The notes beneath the pieces are model-generated. The model saw nothing but the letters and a program-made list of their open reading frames with translations, ran no database searches and had not been told where the DNA came from. A stretch of DNA of 13,952 bases. Origin: CAYJLC01 sp964370735. GTDB lineage: Bacteria; Bacillota; Clostridia; Oscillospirales; Butyricicoccaceae. A program made the translations under genes and the position numbers. The DNA lies in the NCBI GenBank assembly GCA_964370735.1, contig CAYJLC010000052.1, positions 1 to 13,952 of the forward strand, given 5' to 3'. The number at the start of each line of letters is the position of its first letter. The first letter of the stretch is position 1. This document shows positions 13,932 through 13,952 of this stretch, one piece after another.

Positions 13932-13952
13932 AATAAAGCACTGAAAATTTCC

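Overview
The window looks like a chromosomal segment of an AT-rich Gram-positive bacterium of the Firmicutes, most likely an anaerobic Clostridia member known from a draft or metagenome assembly. The evidence is the HrcA/CIRCE-controlled hrcA-grpE-dnaK order, a tetrahydrofolate (THF) riboswitch in front of an ECF-type folate transporter S component, strong AGGAGG ribosome binding sites, consensus TTGACA/TATAAT promoters, and teichuronic-acid/CsaB-like cell-wall glycan genes. A 10-N run directly in front of dnaK is an assembly join. No species can be named from the sequence alone. No rRNA, tRNA, CRISPR, phage or transposase gene was seen.

Left part (1-3300, minus strand): heat-shock operon hrcA-grpE-dnaK, with dnaK truncated by the window edge. 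Its promoter carries two CIRCE operators, one overlapping the start of transcription and one upstream of the -35. A ~450-base spacer built of hairpin-forming repeat units separates grpE from dnaK, which is unusual for this operon.

3300-4850: divergent from hrcA is a two-gene unit of an Spx/ArsC-like thioredoxin-fold protein and methylglyoxal synthase (mgsA), closed by a terminator. A Nudix hydrolase gene converges on it.

4848-11080: a cell-surface polysaccharide region organised as two divergent arms. The minus arm holds a DUF4330-like single-pass membrane protein and a Wzy/WaaL-type polymerase or ligase. The plus arm holds a GT4 glycosyltransferase fused to a CsaB-type polysaccharide pyruvyl transferase, a TuaH-like glycosyltransferase and a YfcE-like phosphodiesterase. 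The arms share a 123-base control region containing inverted repeats. Together they plausibly make, polymerise or attach, and pyruvylate a secondary cell-wall polysaccharide of the kind that anchors SLH-domain proteins; this role is inferred.

11080-13952: a TetR-family regulator, then a THF riboswitch-controlled FolT-like transporter subunit (minus), then a divergently transcribed Cof-type HAD phosphatase with its own terminator. A consensus promoter for an unseen gene lies at the right edge. Most transcription units have a recognisable promoter and terminator, so the unit boundaries are well supported. The most interesting points are the GT4-CsaB fusion within the divergent glycan locus, the folate riboswitch with its unusually large S component, the paired CIRCE sites, and the repeat island inside the chaperone operon.
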